Both the position numbers and the translations under genes were made by a program. From Pseudomonas oryzihabitans (GTDB lineage Bacteria; Pseudomonadota; Gammaproteobacteria; Pseudomonadales; Pseudomonadaceae), in the NCBI RefSeq assembly GCF_006384975.1, contig NZ_CP021645.1, positions 2,570,001 to 2,634,000 of the forward strand: a stretch of 64,000 nucleotides of DNA, written 5' to 3'. The notes under the pieces are model-generated. The model was not told the DNA's origin and ran no database searches. It saw nothing but the letters and a program-made list of their open reading frames with translations. Shown piece after piece: positions 1 through 8,684 of the stretch. The stretch's first letter is position 1. Each line of letters opens with the position of its first letter.

Positions 1-371
1 AAGGTTCCGCATCAGCTGCTGACTTGACTCGTGTGGTTACCACTTGGAACGCTCAAAACAATAACACTGGCGCAAACAGTAAATATGTAAACAGCGTCAT
101 AATCGCGGCGAGCGGCGCTATTACTGTAACTTTCAACCCAACACGAGTAGGTCTAGCAGCAGCTCAAAACACCATTGTACTTTCGCCTTATGTGAGAACT
201 GCAGCCGCGGGCACCGCAGTGACGCTTGCTGCAGCTCAAACAGCTGGCACTACCGGCTCGCTGGACTGGGCCTGCGCATCTGCTACCCAAGTAACTTCTA
301 CCAGTGCCGGCATGACCGGCGCCGCCGCGGGCACCCTGCAAGCGAAATACGCACCGGCCTCGTGCCGATAA
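1..371 (+). CDS. pilA: Type IV major pilin PilA, C-terminal part (5' end outside window)
   Basis: The open frame enters at the left edge (codons in phase from base 3) and ends with TAA at 369-371. The visible 123 or so residues are Ser/Thr/Ala-rich and end in a pilin-type disulfide loop: Cys in DWACAS and the penultimate Cys in APASCR. This is the D-region of a PilA-type major pilin, the subunit polymerised by the type IV pilus machinery and cleaved by PilD; the N-terminal methylation motif lies outside the window. In P. aeruginosa pilA sits between pilB and a tRNA-Thr gene, and a tRNA-Thr lies about 3 kb downstream here. A strong terminator follows 17 bases after the stop. The PilA assignment rests on the C-terminal half and locus position only. 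Confidence 0.75.
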   Translation, partial: GSASAADLTRVVTTWNAQNNNTGANSKYVNSVIIAASGAITVTFNPTRVGLAAAQNTIVLSPYVRTAAAGTAVTLAAAQTAGTTGSLDWACASATQVTSTSAGMTGAAAGTLQAKYAPASCR

Positions 372-388
372 ACGCCTAGCGGCCCTAC

Positions 389-421
389 AAGAAGTGCTTA
401 TTATAAAAATAAGCACTTCTT
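389..421 (+). terminator. Rho-independent terminator of pilA
   Basis: Perfect 14-bp inverted repeat (389-402 with 408-421) and a 5-base loop, starting 17 bases after the pilA stop codon. The stem begins AAGAAGTGC and ends GCACTTCTT. The T-run is short, but the stem is long and directly follows a highly expressed class of gene. Confidence 0.75.
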
Positions 422-495
422 ATTGCCGCACTCAAAAAACACAAGAAAGCCAAAATTCACCAACCTGCAGCCATCCTGAGAACGCAAACGACTTA

Positions 496-515
496 GAGCA
501 TGTTCAAAATCTTTT
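496..515 (+). repeat. Left terminal inverted repeat of the IS427-type element
   Basis: Sequence GAGCATGTTCAAAATCTTTT. It matches the reverse complement of 1322-1341 with a single mismatch and is preceded by the duplicated target TTA. Confidence 0.9.
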
Positions 516-537
516 CCCTCTGCGCGATACTGTCCAG

Positions 538-1391
538 ATGAGAAAGAACTATCCAAGTGATATCAGTCGTGAGCAGCTTGAGCGCGTGAAGCCGCTGCTG
601 GAAGGTGCTCGGAAGAAGACGCGGCCAAGGACAGTGGATCTGTACGAGGTGTTCTGCGCGGTGTTGTACGTGCTCAAGAGCGGTTGCCAGTTGCGGATGC
701 TCCCCGAGGACTTTCCCAAGTGGCGCACGGTGCACGCGTACTTACAGATCTGGAGTGAAGTGGACAAGGATGGAATGAGCCTGCTGGAGCGGGCGCTCAA
801 AAAGTCAGGTTGGCGCGGTCCGCGAGAGACAGGGGCGCAACGCCTCAAGTACGCTCTTGATCGTGGACGTGCAGAGCGTGAAGAACACGGACACGGCCGG
901 TCAGAAGGGCTATGACGCCGGCAAGAAGGTGTCGGGGATCGAGCGGCACATTGCCGTGGATACGCAAGGCTTGCCGCATGCCATCGCCGTGACGACGGCC
1001 GACGTGACCCGACCGCAAGGGCGCCCTCAAGGCGTTTGCACGTTGCAAGGCGGGTCTGGGCAAGGTGCGCAGCGTGCTAGCGGATAGTGGTTATGTCGGT
1101 CGGCCGTTTGCTCAAGACGTCCAGGCGATCCTGGGGGCGCACGTGACAGTGCAGATCGCCAAGCGAAGCGAACTGCACACGTTCAAGGTCATGCCCCAGC
1201 ACTGGGTCGTCGAGCGTAGCTTTGCCTGGTTGGAGAAACACCGGAGGCTATGGAAGAACTGCGAGCGCACGCTCAACATCAGCTTGCAGTTCATCCATCT
1301 GGCTTTCTTGGCACTTTTACCAAAAGATTTTGAACAGGCTCTTAGAGCAAACAAGAGCCAACCTAAGCAGGGCCACCACCGAGAAATATAA
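538..1391 (+). pseudogene. IS5-family transposase, frameshifted
   Basis: Three segments in three frames together make one transposase. Segment A starts at ATG 538 (MRKNYPSDISREQLERVKPL) and is the helix-turn-helix part. Segment B reads SSTLLIVDVQSVKNTDT, GYDAGKKVSGIERHIAVDTQ and lies +1 relative to A from about 845; many IS427-type elements have orfA and orfB offset, so this shift may be natural. Segment C (VRSVLADSGYVGRPFAQDV ... VERSFAWLEK) carries the C-terminal catalytic region. The B-to-C break is explained by one extra C in the run CCC at 1008-1010: removing it restores DVTDRKGALKAFARCKAGLG. As read, C also runs past the right inverted repeat before stopping at 1389-1391. The gene is judged inactive. 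Confidence 0.8.
1322..1341 (+). repeat. Right terminal inverted repeat of the IS427-type element
   Basis: Sequence AAAAGATTTTGAACAGGCTC, the inverted partner of 496-515, followed by the second copy of the target TTA. Confidence 0.9.
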
Positions 1392-1520
1392 AACCAAAAC
1401 AACCCATCTCCAGCAAAGTTTAGCAAAACATCAATATACCCATAAACTTCAGCATAAAAATTATGCCCCACACTTTAGCCCCGACTTAAAACCTTAGTCT
1501 CCAGCATAAGTTACTTGACC

Positions 1521-1912
1521 AGGTGTGTAGCCCGGAATCTGATGGTGCATCATTACCCCTGAGTCGGATGCCCTATGGGAAGCGTATTCACGGCAGCGCC
1601 CGCATAACGCCGCGTGTTCGAGCCGAGCTCCAAGCGTCGAAAGAGAGCATACGAGTCCTTGCCACTCGCTACGGCCTGCCCCCAAGACAGTGGTCAAGTG
1701 GCGCAAGCGGTTCGCAACGATTGATGCGCCGAGGGGACAGAAGGCGCCGAAGTACGGTGCTGATACCCGCGAAGGAGGCCGTCGTCGTGGCGCTCCTACA
1801 GCAGACGCTGTCTGCAATGGCGCCCCACTACAAGGTCATCTGCGACGCCTGGAGAAAGACCGATCAATCTTCAAGATCGACCCGCACCAGCTCATTCCGG
1901 GACCACACACCT
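1521..1912 (+). mobile_element. Remnant of an IS481-family insertion sequence, internally deleted
   Basis: About 390 bp bounded by imperfect inverted repeats: 1521-1538 begins AGGTGTGTAG and continues CCCGGAAT; 1894-1912 is its near inverse, ATTCCGGGACCACACACCT. The transposase stop codon overlaps the right repeat, as is common in such elements. The first part encodes the N-terminus and the last part the extreme C-terminus of an IS481-type transposase; the catalytic core, roughly 200 residues in intact relatives, is missing. Both ends are retained, so this is a deletion derivative. No convincing target duplication was seen. Confidence 0.7.
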
Positions 1913-1914
1913 AA
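1568..1914 (+). pseudogene. IS481-family transposase remnant
   Basis: ATG 1568 opens MPYGKRIHGSARITPRVRAE followed by RYGLPP, the usual N-terminus of a large IS481 transposase group. The reading then jumps frame at about 1690 (VVKWRKRF), jumps back (RSTVLIPAKEAVVV), and finishes with VICDAW and then SIFKIDPHQLIPGPHT followed by TAA at 1912-1914, which resembles the normal C-terminus of this family. At least three frameshifts plus an internal deletion of the DDE core make it non-functional. Identification is from memory of the family's ends. Confidence 0.7.
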
Positions 1915-2073
1915 AGTTTCCCCAAAGCGCTTGACTACCCCCATCAGATTATAAAGGCTAAGCAAACCCTAATGAGAACAGCCCAGACAGCGCATATAAA
2001 CCACTATAAATCCAAACATGCTGAGTCACCAGATCTATCTGACAAGCATCACAGCAGTCAGGCGTTCACTATC

Positions 2074-3141
2074 TTACAGCTCCCCCAGCATGGCCTGCAA
2101 AGCCGCCAGCTCGTCCTCACGTCGACCGTCATAGCGAGCTTCCAGATATGGCCTAAGGGTGGCGATACTGGTAATGGAGCGCGTGATCTGCTCCTCCTTG
2201 CTCGCATCGCGCTGCAACTCATCGCGGCTATGCTTGAGCTTCTGCTGACGAAGCTTGGGATTGCTGCCGTAATAGTGCTGATAGAAATGGCTACGCAGCG
2301 GGGTGCGGTGGAGGATCTCCTGCTGCTCGTCACGCAAGCGGGCAGTCTGCGCCTTTAGGAGTTCGAGCACGGCCTCCTTGTCACCCAGTGCGCTTAGAGG
2401 CGATTCGCCGATGTGGCGCTCGTAGAGCTCCAGCAAGGTGAACACATCCTGCTGGTCACGCGCTTCAGTCAGTTCCTGCATCTGCTGGCCGCGCTGCTGC
2501 TTGAGCTCGGGGTCCAGCTCACGGTCTGGATGCAGGCGGCGGGCCAACTGGCGAAACAGGTCGTTGACCGAGGAGCCGCGCAAGACCTTGTCCAGAGCGG
2601 ACTGGCGTTCGCGCTGGGCCTGGGCGGTTGCATCGTCCTGATGGAAGTCATCATCAAATGCAAATTCGTCCAGCTCTTCGTCGTCGAGATCGCTATCAAA
2701 GGCTTCGCCCATCAACTCCCGGTCAAACGCTTCTATGTCCTCGTCCGTCATCGGCGCCGCGGGATCGAGTCCAGCCAGGGCACTCTCCAAAGTGGCGGTA
2801 ATCTCTTGCACCAATGTCTCAAGGGCCAGCGGATCGATGCAAGGCGACGCACTCAGCAACTCGACATTTTCCTGGATCCAGTCGATCAGCTCGAAGCGTT
2901 GCCATTGCGCCAGGGTCTTGCGCAGGGCGAAACCGCTCAGGTGGCGAGTCTGCTCCAGCAACGCGTTATTCATACGCTCTTCGGCAGGACGCAGCGCTTC
3001 GAGGCACTCTTGCTCGAAGGCCTGCATGTCTTCTTCCAAGCGCTGATTCCGTTTGCGCAATCTGGCGACTCGCTGCCACTCCTGCTCCAACGGCGACAGG
3101 GCTGCGGCTTGTTTAACCGCTGAGCTTTTCTTCAATTTCAA
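2074..3141 (-). CDS. J-domain (DnaJ-like) co-chaperone candidate
   Basis: The 355-residue product has an HPD signature at about residues 204-206 inside FRQLARRLHPD, the helix II/HPD part of a J-domain that stimulates Hsp70 ATPase. Upstream is a long charged, probably helical and coiled-coil segment (residues 15-125), then a very acidic linker (about 130-175, rich in D and E). After the J-domain comes LTEARDQQDVFTLLELYERH and a further helical tail. There is no Gly/Phe region and there are no CxxCxGxG zinc repeats, so it is not a canonical DnaJ. TTG at 3141 is the chosen start because AGGAGG lies about 7 bases upstream. It stands alone between an IS481 remnant and tRNA-Thr. Client and partner are unknown. 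Confidence 0.75.
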   Translation of the reverse strand: MKLKKSSAVKQAAALSPLEQEWQRVARLRKRNQRLEEDMQAFEQECLEALRPAEERMNNALLEQTRHLSGFALRKTLAQWQRFELIDWIQENVELLSASPCIDPLALETLVQEITATLESALAGLDPAAPMTDEDIEAFDRELMGEAFDSDLDDEELDEFAFDDDFHQDDATAQAQRERQSALDKVLRGSSVNDLFRQLARRLHPDRELDPELKQQRGQQMQELTEARDQQDVFTLLELYERHIGESPLSALGDKEAVLELLKAQTARLRDEQQEILHRTPLRSHFYQHYYGSNPKLRQQKLKHSRDELQRDASKEEQITRSITSIATLRPYLEARYDGRREDELAALQAMLGEL

Positions 3142-3318
3142 GAGACTCTCCTCCTGTAGCGTTGACGGACAGAGACTTCAAGGTACCGAGTCGAGATCGG
3201 AACGCAATACGCGAGCTCGCAAGGCGCAGTCGTCGCCCGCATCCGAGGGATGCAGCGATAGCACCTGCCTCGCTGCGACACATCGCCACAGGCGCGACTA
3301 GGCAGTCGATACATGGGC

Positions 3319-3348
3319 TTGCGCGTCGAGCCATTCGGACCTTAGAAT
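3319..3348 (+). promoter_or_regulatory. Sigma-70 promoter of tRNA-Thr
   Basis: TTGCGC at 3319-3324 and TAGAAT at 3343-3348 are separated by 18 bases, placing transcription start about 5-7 bases before the mature tRNA 5' end. Confidence 0.6.
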
Positions 3349-3360
3349 TGAAAGCTTCGT

Positions 3361-3436
3361 GCCGGTGTAGCTCAGTTGGTAGAGCGGCGCATTCGTAATG
3401 CGAAGGTCGTAGGTTCGACTCCTATCTCCGGCACCA
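3361..3436 (+). tRNA. tRNA-Thr (anticodon CGT)
   Basis: 76 bases including an encoded CCA end. The cloverleaf is clear: acceptor GCCGGTG pairs near the 3' end, the D-loop contains AGCTCAGTTGGTAGAGC, the anticodon loop ATTCGTAAT has CGT at 3394-3396, and the T-arm contains GGTTCGACT. In pseudomonads a tRNA-Thr marks the border of the variable pilA locus, which agrees with the pilA end and mobile elements upstream. Confidence 0.96.
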
Positions 3437-3843
3437 TCTCCCCGCGCTTCTTTTCTCCCGCCGTTTCAAAGGCTTCAAGGCCGCAGCCGCCTGACGATGC
3501 GCCTTTTCAAGGCCTTCCTCACCCTAGAACCCTTTTGCCCGGGCCACTGAAAAGCGGTCAGTCAACTGGCAGCCGCGTCTCGCTCGACTACTCTTACCCG
3601 GCGCATGACAGTGCCTTACCCCGCCTGACTTCGGCTTTCTTGACGGCCGGCAATAGCTGAACGGTGGCTGACCAAAGGGTCGAATCTCCAGGCCCTCTGT
3701 GGCACCATACCGCGCTGCGAAATCCCGCAATTTCCGCAATCCATCAGCCTGCCGCACGGATGCCTGTCCGTTGCGGAGCGTGAGGCTGGCGACAGGCACG
3801 TTGAGAGAATAACCACGATGAGCCGCTCTACTGAGGTCGTGAG
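3437..3843 (+). other. Intergenic region upstream of cyoA
   Basis: About 400 bases without a supportable gene. It must hold the cyo promoter, but no convincing -35/-10 pair, Fnr/Anr dyad or other operator was identified. Short open frames on both strands lack starts, ribosome sites and family features. The last 40 bases contain GAGGTCGTGAG just before the cyoA start. Confidence 0.5.
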
Positions 3844-4767
3844 ATGAAACTGACGAAGTATCTAAAACCAACCGGTTGGCTTCTAGCCGGTGCCGCCGCG
3901 CTGCTGCTCAGCGGGTGCGATGCCGTGCTGCTGGATCCGAAAGGCTCCATCGGCGTGCAAGAACGCAACCTCATCTACACAGCGTTCGGCCTCATGCTGA
4001 TCGTGGTGATCCCGGTCATCGTGATGACCTTCCTGTTCGCCTGGAAGTACCGCGCCACTAACAAGGACGCCAAGTACACCCCGAACTGGGCTCACTCCTA
4101 CAAGATCGAAGCCGTGGTCTGGCTGGTCCCCCTGGCCATCGTGGTGTTCCTGAGCATCTTGAACTGGAAGACCTCCCACGAACTGGATCCGTTCAAGCCT
4201 ATCGAAAGCTCCGAAAAGCCGCTGGTGATCGAGGCGGTCTCGATGGACTGGAAATGGCTGTTCATCTACCCGGAGCAGGGCATCGCCTCGGTCAATGAGA
4301 TCGCCATTCCGGTCGGTCGTCCGGTGCAGTTCAAGATCACCTCCGAGTCGGTCATGAACACCCTGTCCATCCCGGCCCTGGGCGGCATGATCTACGCCAT
4401 GTCCGGCATGCAGAGCCAGTTGCACCTGATCGCCGATCATCCCGGTGTATTCGAGGGTCGCTCGGCCAACTACAGCGGCGCCGGCTTCTCCGACATGATC
4501 TTCACCGTAAACGCGGTGCCGACCGCAGGCGACTTCGACGCCTGGGTTGCCAAGGTCAAGCAGTCGGGTGGCAAGACGCTGGACCAGGCGAGCTACGCGC
4601 AGCTGGCCAAGCCCAGCGAGAAGCAGCCGATCTCGTACTACTCGACGGTCGAGCCGGATCTGTTCAGAACCATCATCAAGAAGTTCATGAAGTCCGACTT
4701 CAGCAAGCAGACCGACCACGTGATGGACATGAGCCAGCACGGCGGTCAACACGGTACCGAGGAATAA
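3844..4767 (+). CDS. cyoA: Cytochrome bo3 ubiquinol oxidase subunit II
   Basis: 307 residues. An N-terminal lipoprotein signal ends in LLLSGC with the lipidated Cys at residue 25, the position known for E. coli CyoA. Two membrane helices follow (about 42-65 and 88-110), then a periplasmic cupredoxin-like domain containing SMDWKWLFIYPEQGIASVNE. The CuA ligands of cytochrome c oxidases are absent, as expected for a quinol oxidase. The tail is hydrophilic and His-rich (HGGQHG). It is the first gene of cyoABCDE, with 3 bases between its stop and cyoB. The complex oxidises ubiquinol and reduces oxygen to water with proton pumping. Confidence 0.97.
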   Translation: MKLTKYLKPTGWLLAGAAALLLSGCDAVLLDPKGSIGVQERNLIYTAFGLMLIVVIPVIVMTFLFAWKYRATNKDAKYTPNWAHSYKIEAVVWLVPLAIVVFLSILNWKTSHELDPFKPIESSEKPLVIEAVSMDWKWLFIYPEQGIASVNEIAIPVGRPVQFKITSESVMNTLSIPALGGMIYAMSGMQSQLHLIADHPGVFEGRSANYSGAGFSDMIFTVNAVPTAGDFDAWVAKVKQSGGKTLDQASYAQLAKPSEKQPISYYSTVEPDLFRTIIKKFMKSDFSKQTDHVMDMSQHGGQHGTEE

Positions 4768-4770
4768 GTT

Positions 4771-6759
4771 ATGTTCGGTAAATTAACTCTTGCGGATATT
4801 CCGTATCACGAGCCGATCATTCTCGTGACGTTCGTCGTGGTCGCCCTCGGTGGCCTGGGGCTGGTGGGCGCCATCAGCTACTTCGGCAAGTGGGGCTATC
4901 TCTGGAAAGAGTGGCTGACCACCGTCGACCACAAAAAGATCGGCGTGATGTACTTCATCGTCGCGCTCGTCATGTTGCTGCGGGGTTTCTCCGACGCCAT
5001 TCTGATGCGTAGCCAGCAGGCCATCGCTTCCGGCGGCGCCGAAGGCTACCTGCCACCGCACCACTACGACCAGATCTTCACCGCCCACGGCGTGATCATG
5101 ATCTTCTTCGTGGCGATGCCCTTCGTGGCCGGCCTGATGAACGTGGTGACGCCGCTGCAGATCGGCGCTCGCGACGTGGCCTTCCCCTTCCTGAACTCGC
5201 TGAGCTTCTGGCTGTTCGTGGCCGGTGCCGTGCTGATCATGCTGTCGCTGTTCGTGGGCGAGTTCGCCGCGACCGGCTGGGTGGCCTATCCGCCGCTCTC
5301 AGGCATCCAGTACAGTCCAGGCGTAGGGATGGACTACTACATCTGGGCGCTCCAGTTGTCTGGTATCGGCACGACCCTGACCGGTGTCAACTTCTTCGTG
5401 ACCGTGCTGAAGATGCGTACCAAGGGCATGACCCTGATGCGCATGCCGATCTTCACCTGGACCTCCTGGTGTACTGCCATTCTGATCATGGCATCTTTCC
5501 CGATCCTGACCGTGACCCTGGCGCTGCTGACCCTGGACCGTTACCTGGGCTTCCACTTCTTCACCGCGGAAGCCGGCGGCAACCAGATGATGTACACCAA
5601 CCTGATCTGGGCCTGGGGCCATCCCGAGGTATACATCCTGATCCTGCCGGCCTTCGGCGTGTTCTCGGAAGTGACCTCCACCTTCAGCAAGAAGCGCCTG
5701 TTCGGCTATGTATCGATGGTCTGGGCCACGGTCGCCATTACCGTGCTGTCCTTCATCGTCTGGCTGCACCACTTCTTCACCATGGGTTCGGGCGGTAACG
5801 TCAACGCCTTCTTCGGCATCGCGACCATGATCATTGCGATCCCGACGGGGGTGAAGATCTTCACCTGGCTGTTCACCATGTACCAGGGCCGTATCCAGTT
5901 CACCTCGCCGATGCTCTGGACCCTGGGCTTCATCGTGACCTTCAGCATCGGCGGCATGACCGGCGTACTGCTGGCGGTACCGGGTGCCGACTTCGTACTG
6001 CACAACAGCCTGTTCCTGATCGCCCACTTCCACAACGTGATCATCGGCGGCGCCGTGTTCGGCTACTTCGCTGGCATGATCTACTGGTTCCCGAAGGTGT
6101 TCGGCTTCAAGCTGAACGAGCGACTGAACAAGCAGGCCTTCTGGTGCTGGTTGATCGGTTTCTATGTCGCCTTCATGCCGCTGTACATGCTGGGCTTCAT
6201 GGGCATGACCCGTCGTCTGAACCATTACGACAACCCCGATTGGCACCCCTTCCTGATCACCGCCGCCATCGGCGCCGGCATCATCGCCATCGGTATCCTG
6301 AGCCAGCTGTGGATGTTCTACGTCAGTATCCGCGACCGCAATCTGCCGGAAAACGTGGACGTGACTGGCGATCCGTGGGATGGCCGTACCCTGGAATGGT
6401 CGACCTCCTCGCCGCCGCCCTTCTACAACTTCGCTGAAGTGCCGGAAGTGCACGACATCGACGCCTACTGGGGCATGAAGGAAAAAGGCATCACCGAGAA
6501 GAAGGATGCGGACTACAAGCAGATCCACATGCCGCGCAATACCGCCGCCGGCATCGTGATCAGCCTGTTCGCCCTGATCCTTGGCTTCGCCTTGATCTGG
6601 CACATCTGGTGGCTGGCCATCGCCAGCTTCGTGGGCAGCATCGTCACCGCGGTGATCCGCAGCTACGACGACGATGTCGACTACTACGTACCAGCGGAAG
6701 AAGTGGCGCGCATCGAAACCGCACGCATTCAGTCCCTGGCGAAATTGAAGCAGGCCTAA
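4771..6759 (+). CDS. cyoB: Cytochrome bo3 ubiquinol oxidase subunit I
   Basis: 662 residues, the full length of E. coli CyoB, with key residues at identical numbers. His106 (FTAHGVI) is a low-spin heme ligand. WGHPEVY at 282-288 gives CuB ligand His284 and Tyr288. His333-His334 (WLHHFF) are CuB ligands, and HFHNVIIGG gives the later heme ligands. The quinol-site residues Arg71, Asp75 and His98 are also present. About 15 membrane helices carry the catalytic centre and proton channels. It is translated directly after cyoA and followed 4 bases later by cyoC. Confidence 0.98.
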   Translation: MFGKLTLADIPYHEPIILVTFVVVALGGLGLVGAISYFGKWGYLWKEWLTTVDHKKIGVMYFIVALVMLLRGFSDAILMRSQQAIASGGAEGYLPPHHYDQIFTAHGVIMIFFVAMPFVAGLMNVVTPLQIGARDVAFPFLNSLSFWLFVAGAVLIMLSLFVGEFAATGWVAYPPLSGIQYSPGVGMDYYIWALQLSGIGTTLTGVNFFVTVLKMRTKGMTLMRMPIFTWTSWCTAILIMASFPILTVTLALLTLDRYLGFHFFTAEAGGNQMMYTNLIWAWGHPEVYILILPAFGVFSEVTSTFSKKRLFGYVSMVWATVAITVLSFIVWLHHFFTMGSGGNVNAFFGIATMIIAIPTGVKIFTWLFTMYQGRIQFTSPMLWTLGFIVTFSIGGMTGVLLAVPGADFVLHNSLFLIAHFHNVIIGGAVFGYFAGMIYWFPKVFGFKLNERLNKQAFWCWLIGFYVAFMPLYMLGFMGMTRRLNHYDNPDWHPFLITAAIGAGIIAIGILSQLWMFYVSIRDRNLPENVDVTGDPWDGRTLEWSTSSPPPFYNFAEVPEVHDIDAYWGMKEKGITEKKDADYKQIHMPRNTAAGIVISLFALILGFALIWHIWWLAIASFVGSIVTAVIRSYDDDVDYYVPAEEVARIETARIQSLAKLKQA

Positions 6760-6763
6760 TCCA

Positions 6764-7378
6764 ATGGCGAATCAAGTTATGCATAACGAAGTAGCCCATG
6801 CCGAGGAGCATGGGCACCACGACGCCGGATCGATGAAGACGTTCGGCTTCTGGTCCTACCTGATGACCGACTGCATTCTGTTCGGGACGCTGTTCGCGAC
6901 CTATGCAGTGCTGAGCGGGGCCCATGCCGATGGCCCCTCCCAGAAGGACATCTTCGAACTGCCGTTCGTACTGGTGGAAACCTTCCTGCTGCTGTTCTCC
7001 AGTATCACCTACGGCTTTGCCATGATTGCTCAGCATCATGGCAGCAAGGGTGGTGTACTCGGTTGGCTGGCGGTTACCTGGCTGTTCGGTGCCGGCTTCA
7101 TCGGCATGGAACTCTATGAATTCAACCATCTGATCCACGAGGGTTATGGCCCGGATCGTAGCGCCTTCCTGTCCGCGTTCTTCGCGCTAGTCGGTACTCA
7201 CGGTCTGCACGTGAGCTCGGGGCTGATCTGGATGATCGTGTTGATGCTGCAGATCTCTTCCAAGGGTCTGACCACCACCAACGTGACCCGCCTGTCGTGC
7301 CTGAGTCTGTTCTGGCACTTCCTGGACATCATCTGGATCTTCGTCTTCACCATCGTCTATCTGATGGGGGTGCTGTAA
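6764..7378 (+). CDS. cyoC: Cytochrome bo3 ubiquinol oxidase subunit III
   Basis: 204 residues with five predicted membrane helices and the heme-copper oxidase subunit III pattern ([13 protein letters not shown] near the start, [12 protein letters not shown] in the middle, [11 protein letters not shown] later). A His-rich cytosolic leader ([14 protein letters not shown]) precedes the first helix. The stop overlaps the cyoD start as TAATG, indicating translational coupling. Subunit III supports assembly and stability of the oxidase and has no redox cofactor. Confidence 0.96.
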   Translation: MANQVMHNEVAHAEEHGHHDAGSMKTFGFWSYLMTDCILFGTLFATYAVLSGAHADGPSQKDIFELPFVLVETFLLLFSSITYGFAMIAQHHGSKGGVLGWLAVTWLFGAGFIGMELYEFNHLIHEGYGPDRSAFLSAFFALVGTHGLHVSSGLIWMIVLMLQISSKGLTTTNVTRLSCLSLFWHFLDIIWIFVFTIVYLMGVL

Positions 7379-7716
7379 TGGCGCACGACCATAACGCCCA
7401 CGGGCACACCGCCGAGAGCCATGGCACTTTCAAGAGCTACATGGTCGGCTTCATCCTGTCGGTCATCCTGACGGTCATTCCCTTCGGCCTGGTGATGTTC
7501 CCCACCTTCTCCAAGGGCGCGACCCTGGCGATCGTGGTGATCATGGCGGTGGTTCAGTTGCTGGTGCACCTGTACTTCTTCCTGCACCTGAACACCTCCG
7601 AAGAGCAGCGTTGGAACGTGATCTCCTTTGGTTTCACCGTGGTCATCGTCGGTATTGTGGTGGTGGGATCCCTGTGGATCATGTACCACATGCACCACAA
7701 CATGATGATCCACTGA
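7378..7716 (+). CDS. cyoD: Cytochrome bo3 ubiquinol oxidase subunit IV
   Basis: 112 residues. ATG 7378 overlaps the cyoC stop by one base; a longer open frame beginning inside cyoC is not needed. A His-rich N-terminus ([14 protein letters not shown]) precedes three membrane helices, with [11 protein letters not shown] typical of CyoD, and the protein ends in a second His/Met-rich stretch. CyoD is a small assembly subunit of the bo3 complex. Confidence 0.95.
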   Translation: MAHDHNAHGHTAESHGTFKSYMVGFILSVILTVIPFGLVMFPTFSKGATLAIVVIMAVVQLLVHLYFFLHLNTSEEQRWNVISFGFTVVIVGIVVVGSLWIMYHMHHNMMIH

Positions 7717-7730
7717 ACCGGGCCGACGTG

Positions 7731-8615
7731 ATGATCAAGAAGTACCTTCTCGTGACGAAGCCGGGCATCATCTTCGGCAACCTGATCTCGGTTGCCGGCG
7801 GGTTCTTCCTGGCTTCCAAAGGGAGCATCGACCCGCTGTTGCTGCTGGCGACGGCTATCGGGGTGTCGTTGGTCATTGCTTCCGGCTGTGTGTTCAACAA
7901 CGTGATCGACATGGACATCGATCAGAAGATGGAAAGAACCCGTAATCGCGCCCTGGTCCAGGGCACGATCTCCTCGAAGGTGGCGCTGGCCTATGCCACC
8001 CTCCTCGGCCTGGCCGGGGTAGGGCTGCTGTACGGGGCAACCAATCTGGTCGCCACCGCCTTCGCGGTGATGGGTTTCGTGGTGTACGTGGGGCTCTACA
8101 GCCTGTGGCTGAAACGCACCTCGGTGTACGGCACCCTGGTCGGCAGCCTCTCGGGTGCCGCGCCGCCGGTGATCGGTTACTGCGCCGCCAGCGGCCAGTT
8201 CGACAGCGGCGCCGCGGTGCTGCTGCTGATCTTCTGCCTCTGGCAGATGCCGCACTCCTACGCCATCGCCATCTTCCGTCTCAAGGACTACACCGCGGCC
8301 TCGATTCCGGTCTTGCCGGTGGCCAAGGGTATCTCGGTGACCAAGCGCCATATCGTCTGGTACACCGTGGCCTTCCTGGCCGCCACCCTGCTGCTGACCG
8401 TGCTCGGCTACGCCGGCTATGTCTATCTGGCAGTGGCCGCCGTGATCGGTGCCTGGTGGTTGCGTCTGGCGTTCATGGGCTACCAAGCCGAGAACGACGT
8501 GCAGTGGGCACGCAAGCTGTTCGGGTTCTCCATCATCGCCATCACGGCCCTTTCCGTGATGATGTCGGTGGACTTCCAGATCCCGGGCGATGTGCTGTTG
8601 ACCTACGCGCGCTGA
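7731..8615 (+). CDS. cyoE: Protoheme IX farnesyltransferase (heme O synthase)
   Basis: 294 residues from ATG 7731, 14 bases after cyoD. It is a UbiA-superfamily prenyltransferase with about eight helices: an N-terminal [20 protein letters not shown], then the first aspartate-rich site [18 protein letters not shown] and a later second site around [13 protein letters not shown]. It farnesylates heme B to heme O, the high-spin heme of CyoB, explaining its place as last gene of the operon. A hairpin terminator follows 18 bases after the stop. Confidence 0.96.
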   Translation: MIKKYLLVTKPGIIFGNLISVAGGFFLASKGSIDPLLLLATAIGVSLVIASGCVFNNVIDMDIDQKMERTRNRALVQGTISSKVALAYATLLGLAGVGLLYGATNLVATAFAVMGFVVYVGLYSLWLKRTSVYGTLVGSLSGAAPPVIGYCAASGQFDSGAAVLLLIFCLWQMPHSYAIAIFRLKDYTAASIPVLPVAKGISVTKRHIVWYTVAFLAATLLLTVLGYAGYVYLAVAAVIGAWWLRLAFMGYQAENDVQWARKLFGFSIIAITALSVMMSVDFQIPGDVLLTYAR

Positions 8616-8633
8616 GACGAAGTTCGCTGAAAC

Positions 8634-8659
8634 AGCCCGGCCTGGTGCCGGGCTTTTTC
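8634..8659 (+). terminator. Rho-independent terminator of the cyo operon
   Basis: Stem AGCCCGGC (8634-8641) pairs with GCCGGGCT (8647-8654) around a 5-base loop and is followed by five T. It lies between the convergent cyoE and pilY1 and serves the plus strand; the minus-strand side lacks a clean T-run. Confidence 0.85.
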
Positions 8660-8684
8660 ATGGGCGCTCGTCAACGAAAGCGGG

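Larger units (their letters stand above)
496..1341 (+). mobile_element. IS5-family (IS427-type) insertion sequence, 846 bp
   Basis: Bounded by 20-bp terminal inverted repeats (496-515 and 1322-1341) that match at 19 of 20 positions, and flanked by the trinucleotide TTA on both sides (493-495 and 1342-1344). A TNA-type target duplication and a length of 0.8-0.9 kb are known for the IS427 subgroup of IS5. The interior encodes a DDE transposase whose segments are recognisable by motifs such as SVKNTDT, GKKVSGI and VERSFAWLEK. Intact ends and target duplication show a fairly recent insertion, but the transposase frame is damaged, so the copy could move only with help in trans. Confidence 0.9.

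Noticed and set aside
3361..3436. tRNA-Thr as attachment site of an integrated island within this window
   Set aside because: No second copy of the tRNA 3' end and no integrase were found in the window.
3376..3660. 94-codon frame starting MVERRIRNAKVVGSTPISGT
   Set aside because: It is the translation of tRNA-Thr and its flank, another common false gene.
5299..6603. 434-codon open frame on the minus strand
   Set aside because: Antisense shadow of cyoB; His/Gln/Asp/Glu-rich composition typical of GC-rich reverse frames.
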